Of a stretch of DNA of 64,000 nucleotides, positions 15,701 to 25,517 are shown in pieces. Under the pieces are notes generated by a model that had not been told where the DNA came from, did no database searches, and saw nothing but the letters and a program-made list of their open reading frames with translations. Origin of the DNA: Catenibacillus scindens. GTDB lineage: Bacteria; Bacillota; Clostridia; Lachnospirales; Lachnospiraceae. Positions within the stretch are counted from its first letter, which is position 1. Every line of letters begins with the position of its first letter. The translations under genes and the position numbers were made by a program. The stretch is taken from the NCBI RefSeq assembly GCF_014202115.1, contig NZ_JACHFW010000015.1, forward strand, positions 1-64,000. The letters are read 5' to 3'.

Positions 15701-15818
15701 AAAATTTTCTTCTTCCTTTCATTTTCAGGCTCAGATCACTATCTCTGGCCCAAACCACTTACAGATACGAACCTCTGATAAGCCCGCCTATAACTGGCCG
15801 GACATCTTGCCGAAACGT

Positions 15819-16658
15819 TTAAAGCCCCAGGCGGGCAAAGATCATGGTCTGAATCGGATCAAAAAAGATATTCAGCAAAATTATGGCAATAATGTAAATC
15901 AGTATCACTATATAAGCCACATAATCCCGGCTGTAATATTTTAAAGGCTTCATCTTTGTCCGCCCCTCACCGCCGTGATAACACCTGGCTTCCATGGCCA
16001 TAGCCAGATCGTTGGCCCGGCGGAACGATGATATAAACAGGGGAACAAGGACAGGCACAAGACTTTTGGCGCGTTGAAAAATATTTCCGCTTTCAAAGTC
16101 AGCACAGCGGGCCTGCTGAGCTTTCATAATCTTATCAGTCTCTTCCATTAATATAGGAATAAACCTGAGCGCAATGGACATGATCATGGCGATTTCATGG
16201 ACAGGCACATGAATTTTCTTTAAAGGCCCCAGACCTTTTTCCATGCCGTCTGTGAGATGGTTGGGCGTAGTGGTCAGCGTCATAATGGATGAACCGAGGA
16301 TAAGATAGGTCAGACGTATGGCCATTTTCAGGGCCATAACAATACCTTCCTGGGTAATACGGATAAACTGCCACTGGAATACCGCTGTTCCAGGCGTCAA
16401 AAACAGATTCAGCACTGCTGTAAATATTAAAATAAAAAAGATGGCTTTCAGACCTTTGAGCATAAACTTTATGGGAACTTTAGATAAACGAATCAGCCCG
16501 GCCAGGCACAGAGTTGCCAGCACATAGCCGGCCAGATTGCCGATACAAAAAATCATAATGATAAAAACCACAGTCCCTACCAGTTTCACTCTCGGATCCA
16601 GGCGGTGGATTACCGACGGCGCCGGGTAATACTGGCCAATAGTTATATCACGCATCAT
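15819..16658 (-). CDS. ecfT: ECF transporter T component EcfT
   Basis: 279-residue membrane protein that couples the two EcfA ATPases to various vitamin-binding S subunits. It has hydrophobic N-terminal segments (GTVVFIIMIFCIGNLAGYVL) and the cytosolic coupling helices with Ala-Arg motifs (MKAQQARCADFE; AMAMEARCYHG), the T-component signature. Its start overlaps ecfA2 by four bases. No S component is encoded nearby, which is normal for group II ECF systems. Confidence 0.94.
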   Translation of the reverse strand: MMRDITIGQYYPAPSVIHRLDPRVKLVGTVVFIIMIFCIGNLAGYVLATLCLAGLIRLSKVPIKFMLKGLKAIFFILIFTAVLNLFLTPGTAVFQWQFIRITQEGIVMALKMAIRLTYLILGSSIMTLTTTPNHLTDGMEKGLGPLKKIHVPVHEIAMIMSIALRFIPILMEETDKIMKAQQARCADFESGNIFQRAKSLVPVLVPLFISSFRRANDLAMAMEARCYHGGEGRTKMKPLKYYSRDYVAYIVILIYIIAIILLNIFFDPIQTMIFARLGL

Positions 16659-17533
16659 GGCTGTATCACCTCGCTTCCCTCATTTTTCTTTCCCAGAGCT
16701 GAAAGTATCTCCGACACAGCCTCCCTGATCGTTGTAGCGTCCGGATCTACTTTATAACCCTCCTGAGCCAGACGGTGCATCACATAAGTCACCTGAGGCG
16801 CCGCCAGCCCAATCCGCTCCAGCTCCACATAATGTTTAAACACCTGGGCCGGCGTCCCTTCCATAAAAACACTTCCCCGGTTCATAACAACCAGGCGGTC
16901 CACATATTGGGCCACATCTTCCATACTGTGGGATACTAAGATCACCGTCATATGTTCTTCCCTGTGAAGTTTGGAAATCTGCTCCAAAATATCATTGCGC
17001 CCCTTAGGGTCTAACCCTGCCGTCGGTTCATCGAGGATCAGCACTTCCGGCTTCATAGCCAGCACTCCGGCGATGGCAACCCGGCGTTTCTGTCCACCGG
17101 AAAGTTCAAATGGTGACTTCTGCCAGTGCTTTTTCTTCAGCCCCACAAGCCTGAGGGCCTCCCTGGCTCTGGCCTCGCACTCATCTTTGGAAAGGCCCAG
17201 ATTATTAGGGCCGAAACATACATCTTTAAACACAGTCACTTCAAAAAGCTGATGTTCCGGATACTGAAAGACAAGTCCCACTAATGCTCTCAGTCCCCGG
17301 AGATTAAACTGAGATTCATAAATATCCTGCTCATTATAATAAATACGTCCACTTGTTGCCCGGATCAGACCGTTAAGATGCTGGATAAGTGTGGACTTTC
17401 CCGAACCGGTATGGCCGATCAGACCGATAAATTCCCCATCTTTAATTTCCAGATTTATATCCTTTAAAGCCTGCTTGCAAAAAGCACTGTCAGGGCTGTA
17501 TACATAATTCACATTTTCAAGACGGATCGACAT
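16655..17533 (-). CDS. ecfA2: ECF transporter ATPase EcfA2
   Basis: 292 residues from ATG 17533 ([13 protein letters not shown]), with GAAGGGG at six-base spacing; an ATG two codons upstream sits on the site. Walker A is GHTGSGKST, the signature is [14 protein letters not shown], and Walker B is [13 protein letters not shown]. The Q-loop QYPEHQLFE identifies the A2 type. It overlaps ecfA1 by 17 bases. Confidence 0.95.
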   Translation of the reverse strand: MSIRLENVNYVYSPDSAFCKQALKDINLEIKDGEFIGLIGHTGSGKSTLIQHLNGLIRATSGRIYYNEQDIYESQFNLRGLRALVGLVFQYPEHQLFEVTVFKDVCFGPNNLGLSKDECEARAREALRLVGLKKKHWQKSPFELSGGQKRRVAIAGVLAMKPEVLILDEPTAGLDPKGRNDILEQISKLHREEHMTVILVSHSMEDVAQYVDRLVVMNRGSVFMEGTPAQVFKHYVELERIGLAAPQVTYVMHRLAQEGYKVDPDATTIREAVSEILSALGKKNEGSEVIQP

Positions 17534-18425
17534 GGGCATCCCCTTCTTTCTTCTGTGCGTTGCTGATCTCAGGTCTTTTGACATTCTCCAGAGCCTGAAC
17601 AAATTCGTCAATGGTCAGTATGCCGTCCGGCAATGGCACACCGGCCTTTTTTAGTTCATAGGCCAGCTCTGTCACCTGGGGAACGTCCAGCCTGAGGGAC
17701 TTTAACATCTCCACCTGGGAAAAAATCTCCCTCGGCATTCCATCCATGACAATCTTCCCATCGTCCATAACAAAAACTTTATCCGCCAGGATCACTTCAT
17801 CCATATAGTGGGTGATCAGTATCACCGTAACTCCCGACTCTTTGTTCAGCTTCCGCACCGTTTTTAAAACTTCTTTGCGCCCGTTAGGGTCCAACATAGC
17901 AGTAGGCTCGTCCAGAACAATACATTCCGGCCGCATGGCCATCACTCCGGCAATGGCCACGCGCTGCTTCTGCCCACCGGACAGCTTATTGGGGGAATGC
18001 TGACGGTACTCCGTCATCCCTACAGCCTCCAGGCTTTCATTGACCCGCTGCCAGATCTCATCGGTAGGCACGCCGATATTTTCCGGACCGAACCCCACGT
18101 CCTCTTCCACAATACTTCCGATGATCTGATTGTCCGGATTCTGAAAGACCATACCGGCGGTCTGGCGGATATCCCAGACCTGGGACTCATCCCTGGTATC
18201 CATATTTTTGATCCACACTGCTCCCCCTGTAGGCAGCAGAAGGGCGTTCATATGCTTTGCCAGAGTCGACTTCCCGGAGCCGTTGTGGCCTAAAATGGCG
18301 ATGAAATCACCGGCGGAAATATCCAGATCCACGTCGTCGATGGCTCTGCTGACAGTCTCCTCGCCGGTCTCATCATCCTGAGTAATATAATCATAGATTA
18401 AATGAGCGGCTTTTACTATATTCAC
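17517..18425 (-). CDS. ecfA1: ECF transporter ATPase EcfA1
   Basis: 302 residues. Walker [11 protein letters not shown]-loop [10 protein letters not shown] (typical of EcfA1), signature [14 protein letters not shown], and Walker [14 protein letters not shown] are all intact. First gene of ecfA1-ecfA2-ecfT, with its own promoter just upstream. Energizes vitamin and micronutrient uptake. Confidence 0.95.
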   Translation of the reverse strand: MNIVKAAHLIYDYITQDDETGEETVSRAIDDVDLDISAGDFIAILGHNGSGKSTLAKHMNALLLPTGGAVWIKNMDTRDESQVWDIRQTAGMVFQNPDNQIIGSIVEEDVGFGPENIGVPTDEIWQRVNESLEAVGMTEYRQHSPNKLSGGQKQRVAIAGVMAMRPECIVLDEPTAMLDPNGRKEVLKTVRKLNKESGVTVILITHYMDEVILADKVFVMDDGKIVMDGMPREIFSQVEMLKSLRLDVPQVTELAYELKKAGVPLPDGILTIDEFVQALENVKRPEISNAQKKEGDAHVDPS

Positions 18426-18460
18426 AAAATATCAGTCCTTCTATCATAGTTCATTGCACA

Positions 18461-18489
18461 ATTATACACTATCCCAACTTTTCAGGCAA
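18461..18489 (-). promoter_or_regulatory. ecfA1 promoter
   Basis: Minus-strand TTGCCT (18484-18489) and TATAAT (18461-18466), 17 bases apart, about 35 bases upstream of ecfA1. Confidence 0.75.
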
Positions 18490-18566
18490 CGGGCAGTTCC
18501 ATTTTTTTGTTCCTGGCCAGGGTAAATCATTGCTGTTCACTCTGTGAATAGAGGTTGGAAATCACC

Positions 18567-18593
18567 GTTACTGTTCGCTCCGTAAACAGTAAC
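18567..18593. repeat. TTACTGTT hairpin repeat
   Basis: GTTACTGTT (18567-18575) and AACAGTAAC (18585-18593) form a perfect 9-bp stem. The same arms occur at 50413-50439. Confidence 0.6.
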
Positions 18594-18609
18594 AAGCACC
18601 GCGCAGACT

Positions 18610-18670
18610 GTTACTATTCACAGTCCCCTCCACGCTGCATTCGCAATCCCGCCTGCTTTGCAGGCTTTAC
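18610..18670 (-). repeat. Structured repeat, partial copy 2 (inverted)
   Basis: About 60 bases matching the right half of the 13848-13979 repeat in opposite orientation. It includes the GTTACTATTCACAGTC arm, CCTCCAC and the GCCTGC/GCAGGC hairpin, with only a handful of differences. Its inner end abuts the rarA -35 box. Confidence 0.7.
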
Positions 18671-18700
18671 TTGACAGCCGTCAGATCTGGGGCTTAAAAT
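18671..18700 (+). promoter_or_regulatory. rarA promoter
   Basis: TTGACA (18671-18676) and TAAAAT (18695-18700) with an 18-base spacer. The -35 begins at the very edge of the partial structured repeat. Confidence 0.65.
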
Positions 18701-18730
18701 TAAGAAAAAACCTTTGGGAGGCTTAATTTC

Positions 18731-20050
18731 ATGGAACAAATGTCTATTTTTGATTATGATAACCACCCATCCATAGCCCCTCTGGCAGACCGGCTGCGCC
18801 CGAAAACTCTGGACGATTTCGTGGGGCAGACTCATCTAGTGGGACCCGGATGTATTTTGCGCCGTCTTATTGAGCGGGATGAAATTTCCTCCATGATTTT
18901 CTGGGGGCCGCCAGGGGTTGGAAAAACAACTCTGGCACGGATCATCGCTCACCAGACCCAGGCGGATTTTGTTGATTTCAGCGCCGTGACCAGCGGAATT
19001 AAAGAGATACGCGAAGTGATGCAAAGGGCGCAAAACAGCCGCTATATGGGCCAGCGAACCCTTCTTTTTGTGGATGAGATCCACCGCTTTAATAAGGCCC
19101 AACAGGACGCCTTTCTTCCATATGTGGAAAAAGGAAGCATTATTCTTGTGGGCGCAACCACAGAAAATCCCTCTTTTGAAATTAACGCTGCTCTGCTCTC
19201 CCGGTGCAAAGTCTTTGTGTTAAAAGCTCTGGAAGAAAAGGATCTGATGAAGCTCCTGGAACACGCCATAAAAAGTCCGGAGGGCTTTGCCAGCCAGAAT
19301 GTTGAGATTACTCAGGATCAGATGGCGGTCATCGCCCGCTTTGCCAACGGGGATGCCAGAACAGCCTTAAATACGCTGGAGATGGCGGTTTTAAACGGTG
19401 AACTTTCCCCGGAAAAAATCACAGTCACCGATGAAGTCCTGGCCCAGTGTACCAGCCGCCGTTCCCTTCTCTACGATAAAACAGGCGAAGAACATTATAA
19501 TATGATCTCCGCCCTCCACAAGTCCATGCGCAACAGTGACCCGGACGCTGCCGTATACTGGATGTGCCGCATGCTTGACGGCGGGGAAGATCCCCTTTAC
19601 ATTGCCCGGCGTCTGATTCGTTTTGCCAGTGAGGACGTGGGGATGGCAGATCCCCAGGCCCTGTCTGTGGCCGTGGCCGCCTATCAGGCATGCCATTTCA
19701 ACGGTATGCCTGAGTGTGACATCAACCTGACCCAGGCCGTGGTCTACCTATCCATGGCCCCAAAATCCAATGCCCTTTACGTCGCCTGTGAGGAGGCCAA
19801 AAAAGATATAAAGAAAATGCCGGCGGAGCCGGTTCCCCTTCACATTCACAACGCTCCCACAAAGCTGATGAAAAATCTCCATTACGGCGAAGGTTACCAA
19901 TACGCCCATGACACCAAAGAAAAGCTGACAAAAATGACCTGCCTTCCAGACAGGCTCGCCCACAGGCAGTATTACCGTCCCACCCATGAAGGCCAGGAGG
20001 ACAATACGGCCAAAAAGCTGGAACAGATCCGGGCCTTTAAAAATAATTAA
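18731..20050 (+). CDS. rarA: Replication-associated recombination protein A
   Basis: 439-residue AAA+ ATPase of the RarA/MgsA/WRNIP1 family that acts at stalled replication forks. Residues 15-45 contain LADRLRPKTLDDFVGQ. Walker A is GPPGVGKTT, Walker B LFVDEIHRF, sensor 1 GATTENPSFE, and the C-terminal tetramerization part is present (EDVGMADPQAL, NGMPECDINL). Full length. Single gene on the plus strand, convergent with the URO-D family gene. Confidence 0.96.
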   Translation: MEQMSIFDYDNHPSIAPLADRLRPKTLDDFVGQTHLVGPGCILRRLIERDEISSMIFWGPPGVGKTTLARIIAHQTQADFVDFSAVTSGIKEIREVMQRAQNSRYMGQRTLLFVDEIHRFNKAQQDAFLPYVEKGSIILVGATTENPSFEINAALLSRCKVFVLKALEEKDLMKLLEHAIKSPEGFASQNVEITQDQMAVIARFANGDARTALNTLEMAVLNGELSPEKITVTDEVLAQCTSRRSLLYDKTGEEHYNMISALHKSMRNSDPDAAVYWMCRMLDGGEDPLYIARRLIRFASEDVGMADPQALSVAVAAYQACHFNGMPECDINLTQAVVYLSMAPKSNALYVACEEAKKDIKKMPAEPVPLHIHNAPTKLMKNLHYGEGYQYAHDTKEKLTKMTCLPDRLAHRQYYRPTHEGQEDNTAKKLEQIRAFKNN

Positions 20051-20052
20051 AG

Positions 20053-20091
20053 ACCGTGAGGGAAACAGAGAAAAACTGTTTCTCTCACGGC
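20053..20091. terminator. Convergent terminator hairpin
   Basis: ACCGTGAGGGAAACAG (20053-20068) and CTGTTTCTCTCACGGC (20076-20091) form a long stem between the ends of rarA and the URO-D gene. On the minus strand a T-rich stretch follows. Confidence 0.75.
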
Positions 20092-20117
20092 CTTATATCA
20101 TACCCTTATTTCTGGAT

Positions 20118-21116
20118 TTAATTCCAATAGGTTCCCTGGATCAACTGACTGTTGATCTTATCCAATTCATCGTCAATAATGGGATCAACTCCCTCAAAAA
20201 TCGCACCCGGACCACCGTAGGTGAGGCATGGAATAAAATGTCCGCCGGGAAGGTATTCCCTGCAGGCCCGGTCCACTTCCTTCCGGATCACCTTTTCATC
20301 GGGATCTTTATGGTCTACTACAGAGGCGTCAATGCCGCCCATGAGAATCATGTTTCCTCGAATCTCCTTCTGGATCTTGGGAATATTATTCTGCGGCAGC
20401 GCCCCCTGCCAGATATCAATGTGGATGTCCTCCAGGTCAGAGGCAACCTTTTCCAGATGACTGTCCGCATGATGCATCACAAATACCCCCTGATCATGGA
20501 GGTAACCGTAGAGTTTTTCATAGGCCGGCTTAATAAATTCCCGCCAGATTTCCGGACTCATAAACAGATTATTTTTTGCTCCCCAGTCGTCGTGGAAAAG
20601 CATCATATCCGGACGGACATTTTCCACAAGCATTTTAAAATGCCTCAGCCTGAAATCAGTCAGGTAGTCGATAAGATCATGCATCTCTTCCGGCTCCAGC
20701 AGAAAGTCCATGAGAGCATTCTCAAAGCCCAGAAGATTATGGAGCAGTTCAAAAATACCGATGGGCGAAAATCCCAGCGCGATTTTACCCTGGGCATGGA
20801 TCTCCTCTTTCTGTTTCAGCACCCCTGTATAATCAAAAGCCTGTCCCTCAATATCCGGCGCGATAACTTTTTCCCGCCACTGGGTAATATCCGGGCACAC
20901 TAAATATTCCTCCCCCTCAAGGGGCATAATTCCCGGCTGATCTTCTTTCCAGGACAATGTTACGCCCCAGGCGTCTTTCACTGTGGCTCCCTGGCGCGCC
21001 GGGGTAATAAAAGCGCTGATGGGATCCCAGAGCATAGCAAAAGGCTCCCATGCCCGTACCAGACCCTCCACAGGCTCACCGGCCAGCATGGCCAGAACTT
21101 TCTCTTTTTCTGTCAT
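20118..21116 (-). CDS. URO-D/MtaA-type methyltransferase family protein
   Basis: 332 residues of the uroporphyrinogen decarboxylase fold, which includes heme enzymes and corrinoid methyltransferases. Seen: MTEKEKVLAMLAGEPVEG at the start, LFHDDWGAKNNLFMSPEIWR, VFVMHHADSHLEKV, and GGHFIPCLTYGGPGAIF. The His/Cys pattern (HHADSH, PCLTYGG) fits zinc-using corrinoid methyltransferases better than HemE, and no heme genes are nearby. No corrinoid protein gene is adjacent, so the methyl donor is unknown. Confidence 0.75.
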   Translation of the reverse strand: MTEKEKVLAMLAGEPVEGLVRAWEPFAMLWDPISAFITPARQGATVKDAWGVTLSWKEDQPGIMPLEGEEYLVCPDITQWREKVIAPDIEGQAFDYTGVLKQKEEIHAQGKIALGFSPIGIFELLHNLLGFENALMDFLLEPEEMHDLIDYLTDFRLRHFKMLVENVRPDMMLFHDDWGAKNNLFMSPEIWREFIKPAYEKLYGYLHDQGVFVMHHADSHLEKVASDLEDIHIDIWQGALPQNNIPKIQKEIRGNMILMGGIDASVVDHKDPDEKVIRKEVDRACREYLPGGHFIPCLTYGGPGAIFEGVDPIIDDELDKINSQLIQGTYWN

Positions 21117-21175
21117 GACATATACCTCCTCTGTACCCCTGAGATATTGAAAGATCTTCAGGGGATCTTAAAACT

Positions 21176-21204
21176 ATTATAATGGAAATAGCTTTCCACG
21201 TAAA
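21176..21204 (-). promoter_or_regulatory. Promoter of the URO-D family gene
   Basis: Minus-strand TTTACG (21199-21204) and TATAAT (21176-21181), 17-base spacer, 60 bases upstream of the start. Confidence 0.55.
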
Positions 21205-21343
21205 CACTCTTTTAAAATAGAATTCATTTTGCAGATTTCTCCAACGCTGGATGGTCTTTCTTTTCCACCCCATGCAGTGATTGCTAAAGATGATCGTTTT
21301 TTATATTGCCGGAAATATGTTTTCCTGTGATAATCGAATAGGA

Positions 21344-21504
21344 GAAAATTCCTCTGTTTCTGTCCGTCAGGTCAGAGGTTTGCCTACAGCTTCCTCCAGA
21401 TTCCACCTCACGATGGACACCCTTGCTGTTCAGCTATGTGCTTCGTCGTTGCCTACGCGCACTCGGGACTTTCACCCGTTAGAGCCCGCCCATGGCGGGC
21501 GAAC
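21344..21504 (-). ncRNA. Group II intron domain I fragment
   Basis: Read on the minus strand, a GCCCGCCATGGGCGGGC hairpin is followed by CTAACGGGTGAAAGTCCCGA, then CTGAACAGCAAGGGTGTCC, GAGGTGGAATCTGGAGGAAG and CCTGACGGACAGAA. This order is recalled from the 5' domain I region of bacterial group II introns of Clostridia. Only about 160 bases remain: no reverse transcriptase, no domain V. It sits immediately after the rplQ terminator. Confidence 0.6.
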
Positions 21505-21541
21505 TAAAAAAGAACCACAGCCTTTACAGCCATGGTTCTTT
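21505..21541 (-). terminator. Terminator of the alpha operon (after rplQ)
   Basis: On the minus strand AAGAACCA pairs with TGGTTCTT, followed by a T6 run, 16 bases past the rplQ stop. Confidence 0.85.
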
Positions 21542-21556
21542 TATTATAACCGATAA

Positions 21557-22093
21557 TTATACTAACTCAATGAGTACTTCCATTGCAGCGTCGCCTTTAC
21601 GCTGGCCAATCTTCACGATACGTGTATATCCGCCTTTACGGTCTGCGTACTTAGGAGCGATCTCATCAAAGAGTTTCTTTGTAAGGTCAACAGATTTTGT
21701 GTTGGCTTTCTTCTGGGCAGCTTCCTTTGGAACATCTGTCACAGGGTAGAGAACTTTCAGCATCTGTCTTCTTGCATGAAGTCTGGAAGCGTTGTCCTTC
21801 TGGATCTGCTTCTCAACAGTATCGAATACTGTCACTTTCTTGCCGTCAACAACCTCTTTTACTCTCTTGCCGTCTTTATCTTTACGAGCAACCTTTGCCT
21901 GTACTGTTACTGTTTCGTAGTTATCTTTTTCTTTCACAGCAAGGGCAATAAGGCCTTCAGTAATTCTTCTGATCTCTTTGGCTTTAGCCTCAGTTGTACG
22001 AATCTTTCCATGATATAAAAGATTTGTCACCTGATTTCTAAGCAAAGCTTTTCTCTGATTGGAAGTTCTTCCAAGTTTTCTATAGCCTGCCAT
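21557..22093 (-). CDS. rplQ: 50S ribosomal protein L17
   Basis: 178 residues. The N-terminal half is canonical (MAGYRKLGRTSNQRKALLRN; GKIRTTEAKAKEIRR). The protein is about 50-60 residues longer than the roughly 120-residue L17 of Bacillus because of a charged central insert around KVARKDKDGKRVKEVVDGKK; the end GYTRIVKIGQRKGDAAMEV is normal. Last gene of the cluster, 22 bases after rpoA. Confidence 0.95.
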   Translation of the reverse strand: MAGYRKLGRTSNQRKALLRNQVTNLLYHGKIRTTEAKAKEIRRITEGLIALAVKEKDNYETVTVQAKVARKDKDGKRVKEVVDGKKVTVFDTVEKQIQKDNASRLHARRQMLKVLYPVTDVPKEAAQKKANTKSVDLTKKLFDEIAPKYADRKGGYTRIVKIGQRKGDAAMEVLIELV

Positions 22094-22115
22094 GGTGTAT
22101 CCTCCTTCTTCACCT

Positions 22116-23072
22116 TTATTCGTCGCTTGGATTTAACTGAAGTCCCAGTTCTTTCAGTTTTGCCAGGACTTCCTCTAATGACTTACGTCCAAGATTTCTG
22201 ACTTTCATCATATCTTCAGCAGTTCTGTTGGTCAATTCTTCAACTGTATTGATACCTGCTCTCTTGAGACAATTGTAAGAACGAACAGACAATTCCAGTT
22301 CATCAATATTCATTTCCAGAACTTTCTCTTTTTCATTGTCCTCTTTTTCTACCATGACTTCCGCGGTCTTGGCATTTTCGGAAAGATCAATGAACAGATT
22401 CAAATGCTCGCTTAACACCTTCGCTGCCAGACTGACAGCTTCATCCGGCGCTAAAGTACCATTTGTGTAAACGTCTAATGTCAGCTTATCAAAATCAGTG
22501 ATTTGACCCACACGAGTATTTTGCACTGTAAGATTTACTCTTTCTACTGGTGTATAGATGGAATCTACCGGAATCACACCGATCGGCAAATCTTCTTTTT
22601 TATTTTTATCAGAACTTACATAGCCTCTGCCCTTTGTGATGGTCAGTTCCATGTAAAGTCTGCTGTCGGCTCCGCTTAATGTAGCGATCACCTGATCCGG
22701 GTTGAGGATCTCAATATCCGGGTCTGTCTGGATATCAGCCGCAGTAACCACACCTTCGCCTTCAAACTCAATGTAGGCAACTTTCGGCTCAGACGTCTCG
22801 CTTGTATTCTTAATTGCCAGGCTCTTAATGTTCATGATAATCTCTGTCACATCTTCCTTGACACCGGGAATAGAACTGAACTCATGAACAACCCCGTCAA
22901 TTTTGACATGGCTGACTGCCGCACCCGGCAAAGAAGAAAGCATGATCCTTCTTAAAGAATTACCAAGTGTTATTCCATAACCTCTCTCCAGAGGCTCAAC
23001 GACAAAACGGCCGTATCTATTATCATCTGAAATCTGTGCAATCTCGATTTTCGGTTTTTCAAAGTCAAACAC
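22116..23072 (-). CDS. rpoA: RNA polymerase alpha subunit
   Basis: 318 residues with a GTG start at 23072 (reads [13 protein letters not shown]), chosen because AAGGAGG lies eight bases upstream; the 52-codon upstream extension is non-homologous. The N-domain for assembly ([34 protein letters not shown]) and the C-domain for DNA and activator contact ([19 protein letters not shown]) are both intact. Confidence 0.97.
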   Translation of the reverse strand: MFDFEKPKIEIAQISDDNRYGRFVVEPLERGYGITLGNSLRRIMLSSLPGAAVSHVKIDGVVHEFSSIPGVKEDVTEIIMNIKSLAIKNTSETSEPKVAYIEFEGEGVVTAADIQTDPDIEILNPDQVIATLSGADSRLYMELTITKGRGYVSSDKNKKEDLPIGVIPVDSIYTPVERVNLTVQNTRVGQITDFDKLTLDVYTNGTLAPDEAVSLAAKVLSEHLNLFIDLSENAKTAEVMVEKEDNEKEKVLEMNIDELELSVRSYNCLKRAGINTVEELTNRTAEDMMKVRNLGRKSLEEVLAKLKELGLQLNPSDE

Positions 23073-23303
23073 TCTAGGGCCCTCCTTCTTTGGGTTAATT
23101 GTTGATTGAGGGTAATATAAACTTTGGCATGACAACTTTCTCATGAGGCCGCGCCCCACCAAAAAGCTCAGTGTCACTATGCCGCCATCGGGCCGTACAG
23201 TGACAGATTCTGCCCTGCACGTCTGCACATAAGCTGCCTTATAGGAAAGAATCCCAACAGCATCTTATGTACATCCCTGCACTGCTCATGCCCTATGCGC
23301 ATA

Positions 23304-23897
23304 TTATTTAGAATATAACTCGACGATAAGCATTTCGTTTACTGGAACGTCGATCTGCTCTCTTGTAGGCAGTTCTTTAACGGTACCGGAAAGCGCTTCC
23401 TGATTAGCTTCAAGCCATTCCGGAACAAGTCTTGCGCCTGCTACTTCAAGAATGTCTTTATACCGCTGAGATGTTTTGTATTTTTCACGGATCTCAATAA
23501 CATCTCCGGCCTTAACTAAGTAAGAAGGAATGTTTACAGTTTTTCCATTCACACTGATATGTTTATGACCAACGATCTGTCTGGCCTCTTTACGTGTTCT
23601 CGCGAAGCCAAGTCTGAAAACAACGTTGTCCAGTCTGCTCTCAAGCATGATCATAAGGTTCTCACCAGACTGGCCTTTCATACGGCTGGCTTTCTCATAA
23701 TAGTTTCTGAAAGGTTTCTCTAATACGCCGTAGATGAATTTAGCTTTCTGTTTTTCCTGAAGCTGCTGACCATACTCGCTTTTTTTACGAGTTCCGCGGA
23801 TCAACTGTCTATTGGATTTTTTATCTACACCCAGATAAATCGGATCAAGTCCAAGACTTCTGCATCTTTTTAATACTGGGACCATATCTCTTGCCAT
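23304..23897 (-). CDS. rpsD: 30S ribosomal protein S4
   Basis: 197 residues; primary 16S rRNA binder and, in other bacteria, autogenous regulator of this operon. The S4 RNA-binding domain lies at about 88-150 ([20 protein letters not shown]). The N-terminus has one Cys only, so it is the zinc-free type. Separated from rpoA by a 231-base spacer with no gene. Confidence 0.97.
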   Translation of the reverse strand: MARDMVPVLKRCRSLGLDPIYLGVDKKSNRQLIRGTRKKSEYGQQLQEKQKAKFIYGVLEKPFRNYYEKASRMKGQSGENLMIMLESRLDNVVFRLGFARTRKEARQIVGHKHISVNGKTVNIPSYLVKAGDVIEIREKYKTSQRYKDILEVAGARLVPEWLEANQEALSGTVKELPTREQIDVPVNEMLIVELYSK

Positions 23898-23914
23898 ATC
23901 TAACTAACCTCCTA

Positions 23915-24310
23915 TTAGACTCTTCTGCGTTTCGGTGGGCGGCATCCGTTATGTGGAACCGGAGTCACGTCTCTGATACTTGTAACTTCAATACCGCAGG
24001 CCTGAAGAGCCCGGATCGCGGCTTCACGTCCTGAACCAGGACCTTTAACCATAACCTCGACGGATTTTAAACCATGTGGTAACGCTGCTTTTGCCGCTGT
24101 CTCTGCAGCCATCTGTGCAGCATAAGGAGTGGACTTTCTGGAACCACGGAAACCAAGTCCACCGGCACTTGCCCATGAAATAGCATTGCCTTCTGAATCT
24201 GTAAGTGTAACAATTGTATTGTTAAAAGATGACTGAATATGTGCCTGACCGCGTTCAATGTTCTTTTTAACACGTCTCTTAGTCACTTTTTTTGTCACTT
24301 TCTTAGCCAT
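23915..24310 (-). CDS. rpsK: 30S ribosomal protein S11
   Basis: 131 residues; basic N-terminus ([20 protein letters not shown]), [14 protein letters not shown] motif and C-terminal [10 protein letters not shown]. Platform protein of the 30S subunit. 17 bases upstream of rpsD. Confidence 0.97.
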   Translation of the reverse strand: MAKKVTKKVTKRRVKKNIERGQAHIQSSFNNTIVTLTDSEGNAISWASAGGLGFRGSRKSTPYAAQMAAETAAKAALPHGLKSVEVMVKGPGSGREAAIRALQACGIEVTSIRDVTPVPHNGCRPPKRRRV

Positions 24311-24339
24311 TGACGAAAACCTCCTGTTAGGATATTATA

Positions 24340-24708
24340 TTACTTCTTCTTATTTGCAACTGTTCTCTTAGGACCTTTTCTTGTTCTGGCATTAGTCTTT
24401 GTCTTCTGACCACGCACAGGAAGTCCTTTTCTGTGTCTGATTCCTCTATAACATCCGATTTCCTGAAGTCTCTTAATATTCATTGCGATTTCACGACGTA
24501 AATCACCTTCAACTACCTGAGACGCATCAATAATATCACGGATTCTGGCCACTTCTTCGTCAGTTAAGTCTCTGACACGTGTGTCGGGATTAACACCTGC
24601 TTCTTTAAGGATACGATTTGAGCTTACTCTACCGATACCATAAACGTAAGTAAGTCCGATTTCAACACGCTTTTCTCTTGGTAAATCTACACCACTGATA
24701 CGAGCCAT
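24340..24708 (-). CDS. rpsM: 30S ribosomal protein S13
   Basis: 122 residues from ATG 24708 ([20 protein letters not shown]), preceded by GGAGGTG; the longer frame has no site. The helix-two-turn-helix motif [15 protein letters not shown] and the basic tail [17 protein letters not shown] are intact. First gene after the internal terminator, so it needs its own promoter in the spacer upstream. Confidence 0.97.
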   Translation of the reverse strand: MARISGVDLPREKRVEIGLTYVYGIGRVSSNRILKEAGVNPDTRVRDLTDEEVARIRDIIDASQVVEGDLRREIAMNIKRLQEIGCYRGIRHRKGLPVRGQKTKTNARTRKGPKRTVANKKK

Positions 24709-25112
24709 GTAATTACACCTCCACTGGTTATTCCGTATGAGTCTGTTCCATATAACATGTACATAGAATGCACACGGTGAAATGCTTATATGACGCCAAC
24801 CCATACTCTGTTCATTTCGTTTCTTATTAATAAAGTGCTATAACTGGTATGTAACCTGGATATAGCTTCGACATAAATGCTAACTCTTTATGTCAGGTCT
24901 GTCCATGTCCGCAGACAGGCAGACAAATTCCGCAAATCTGACGGAATTTGCGGAACACTCGCGACGCACGCCAATGCAGCGCATAAGGCGCGCCATTCAC
25001 GTATATAAAAAAGTGATACAACACCCCCTGGTGTTTCTCACTGCAGCCGCATAAATGACCTTAATGACAAATGTCAAAAAGGGGATAACAACACAAAAGC
25101 CAAGCCTGAATA
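24709..25112. other. Long non-coding spacer rpsM-rpmJ
   Basis: 404 bases without a gene. Contains the terminator at 25006-25041, a 10-bp perfect hairpin TTCCGCAAAT/ATTTGCGGAA (24928-24955) and CTGTC/GACAG pairs near 24908. A promoter for rpsM is expected here, but I see no clear -35/-10 pair. The structured leader could be an S4-type regulatory target. Confidence 0.5.
25006..25041 (-). terminator. Terminator between rpmJ and rpsM
   Basis: On the minus strand GTGAGAAACACC pairs with GGTGTTGTATCAC, followed by TTTTTT. It splits the cluster after rpmJ. Confidence 0.7.
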
Positions 25113-25226
25113 TCAGCCTTGTCTCTGTTTGTGTTTTGGATTTTCGCAGATAACGCGAATACTGCCTTTTCTTTTGATGATTTTGCACTTCTCGCAGATA
25201 GGCTTTACGGATGATCTTACCTTCAC
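25113..25226 (-). CDS. rpmJ: 50S ribosomal protein L36
   Basis: 37 residues, read directly: [15 protein letters not shown], then [15 protein letters not shown]. The zinc ligands are C-x2-C...C...H, the zinc-binding form. GTG start at 25226 with AAAGGAG eight bases upstream. Conserved position between infA and rpsM. Confidence 0.95.
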   Translation of the reverse strand: MKVRSSVKPICEKCKIIKRKGSIRVICENPKHKQRQG

Positions 25227-25296
25227 TTCAATCTCTCCTTTCAAAACGTCCATTTCATATTATAACACCATAATTTGGCACATGTCAAGCAATAAA

Positions 25297-25515
25297 TTAT
25301 TTATCTCTCCAAATAATTCTGCCTTTTGTCAGATCGTAGGGAGACAATTCGATGGTCACTTTATCTCCCGGCAAAATCTTGATAAAATTCATTCTCAATT
25401 TACCGCTGATATGAGCGAGAACTCTGTGACCGTTCTCCAATTCTACCTGAAACATGGCATTGGGCAGTTTTTCTACAACAACACCTTCGACTTCAATAAC
25501 ATCCGCCTTCGACAT
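25297..25515 (-). CDS. infA: Translation initiation factor IF-1
   Basis: 72-residue S1/OB-fold protein that binds the ribosomal A site during initiation. Intact from [19 protein letters not shown] to [14 protein letters not shown]. Two bases after the KOW gene, before rpmJ. Confidence 0.97.
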   Translation of the reverse strand: MSKADVIEVEGVVVEKLPNAMFQVELENGHRVLAHISGKLRMNFIKILPGDKVTIELSPYDLTKGRIIWRDK

Positions 25516-25517
25516 TC

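Noticed and set aside
20118-21116. Calling the URO-D family gene hemE
   Set aside because: No heme genes nearby, and the His/Cys motifs resemble corrinoid methyltransferases more than uroporphyrinogen decarboxylase.
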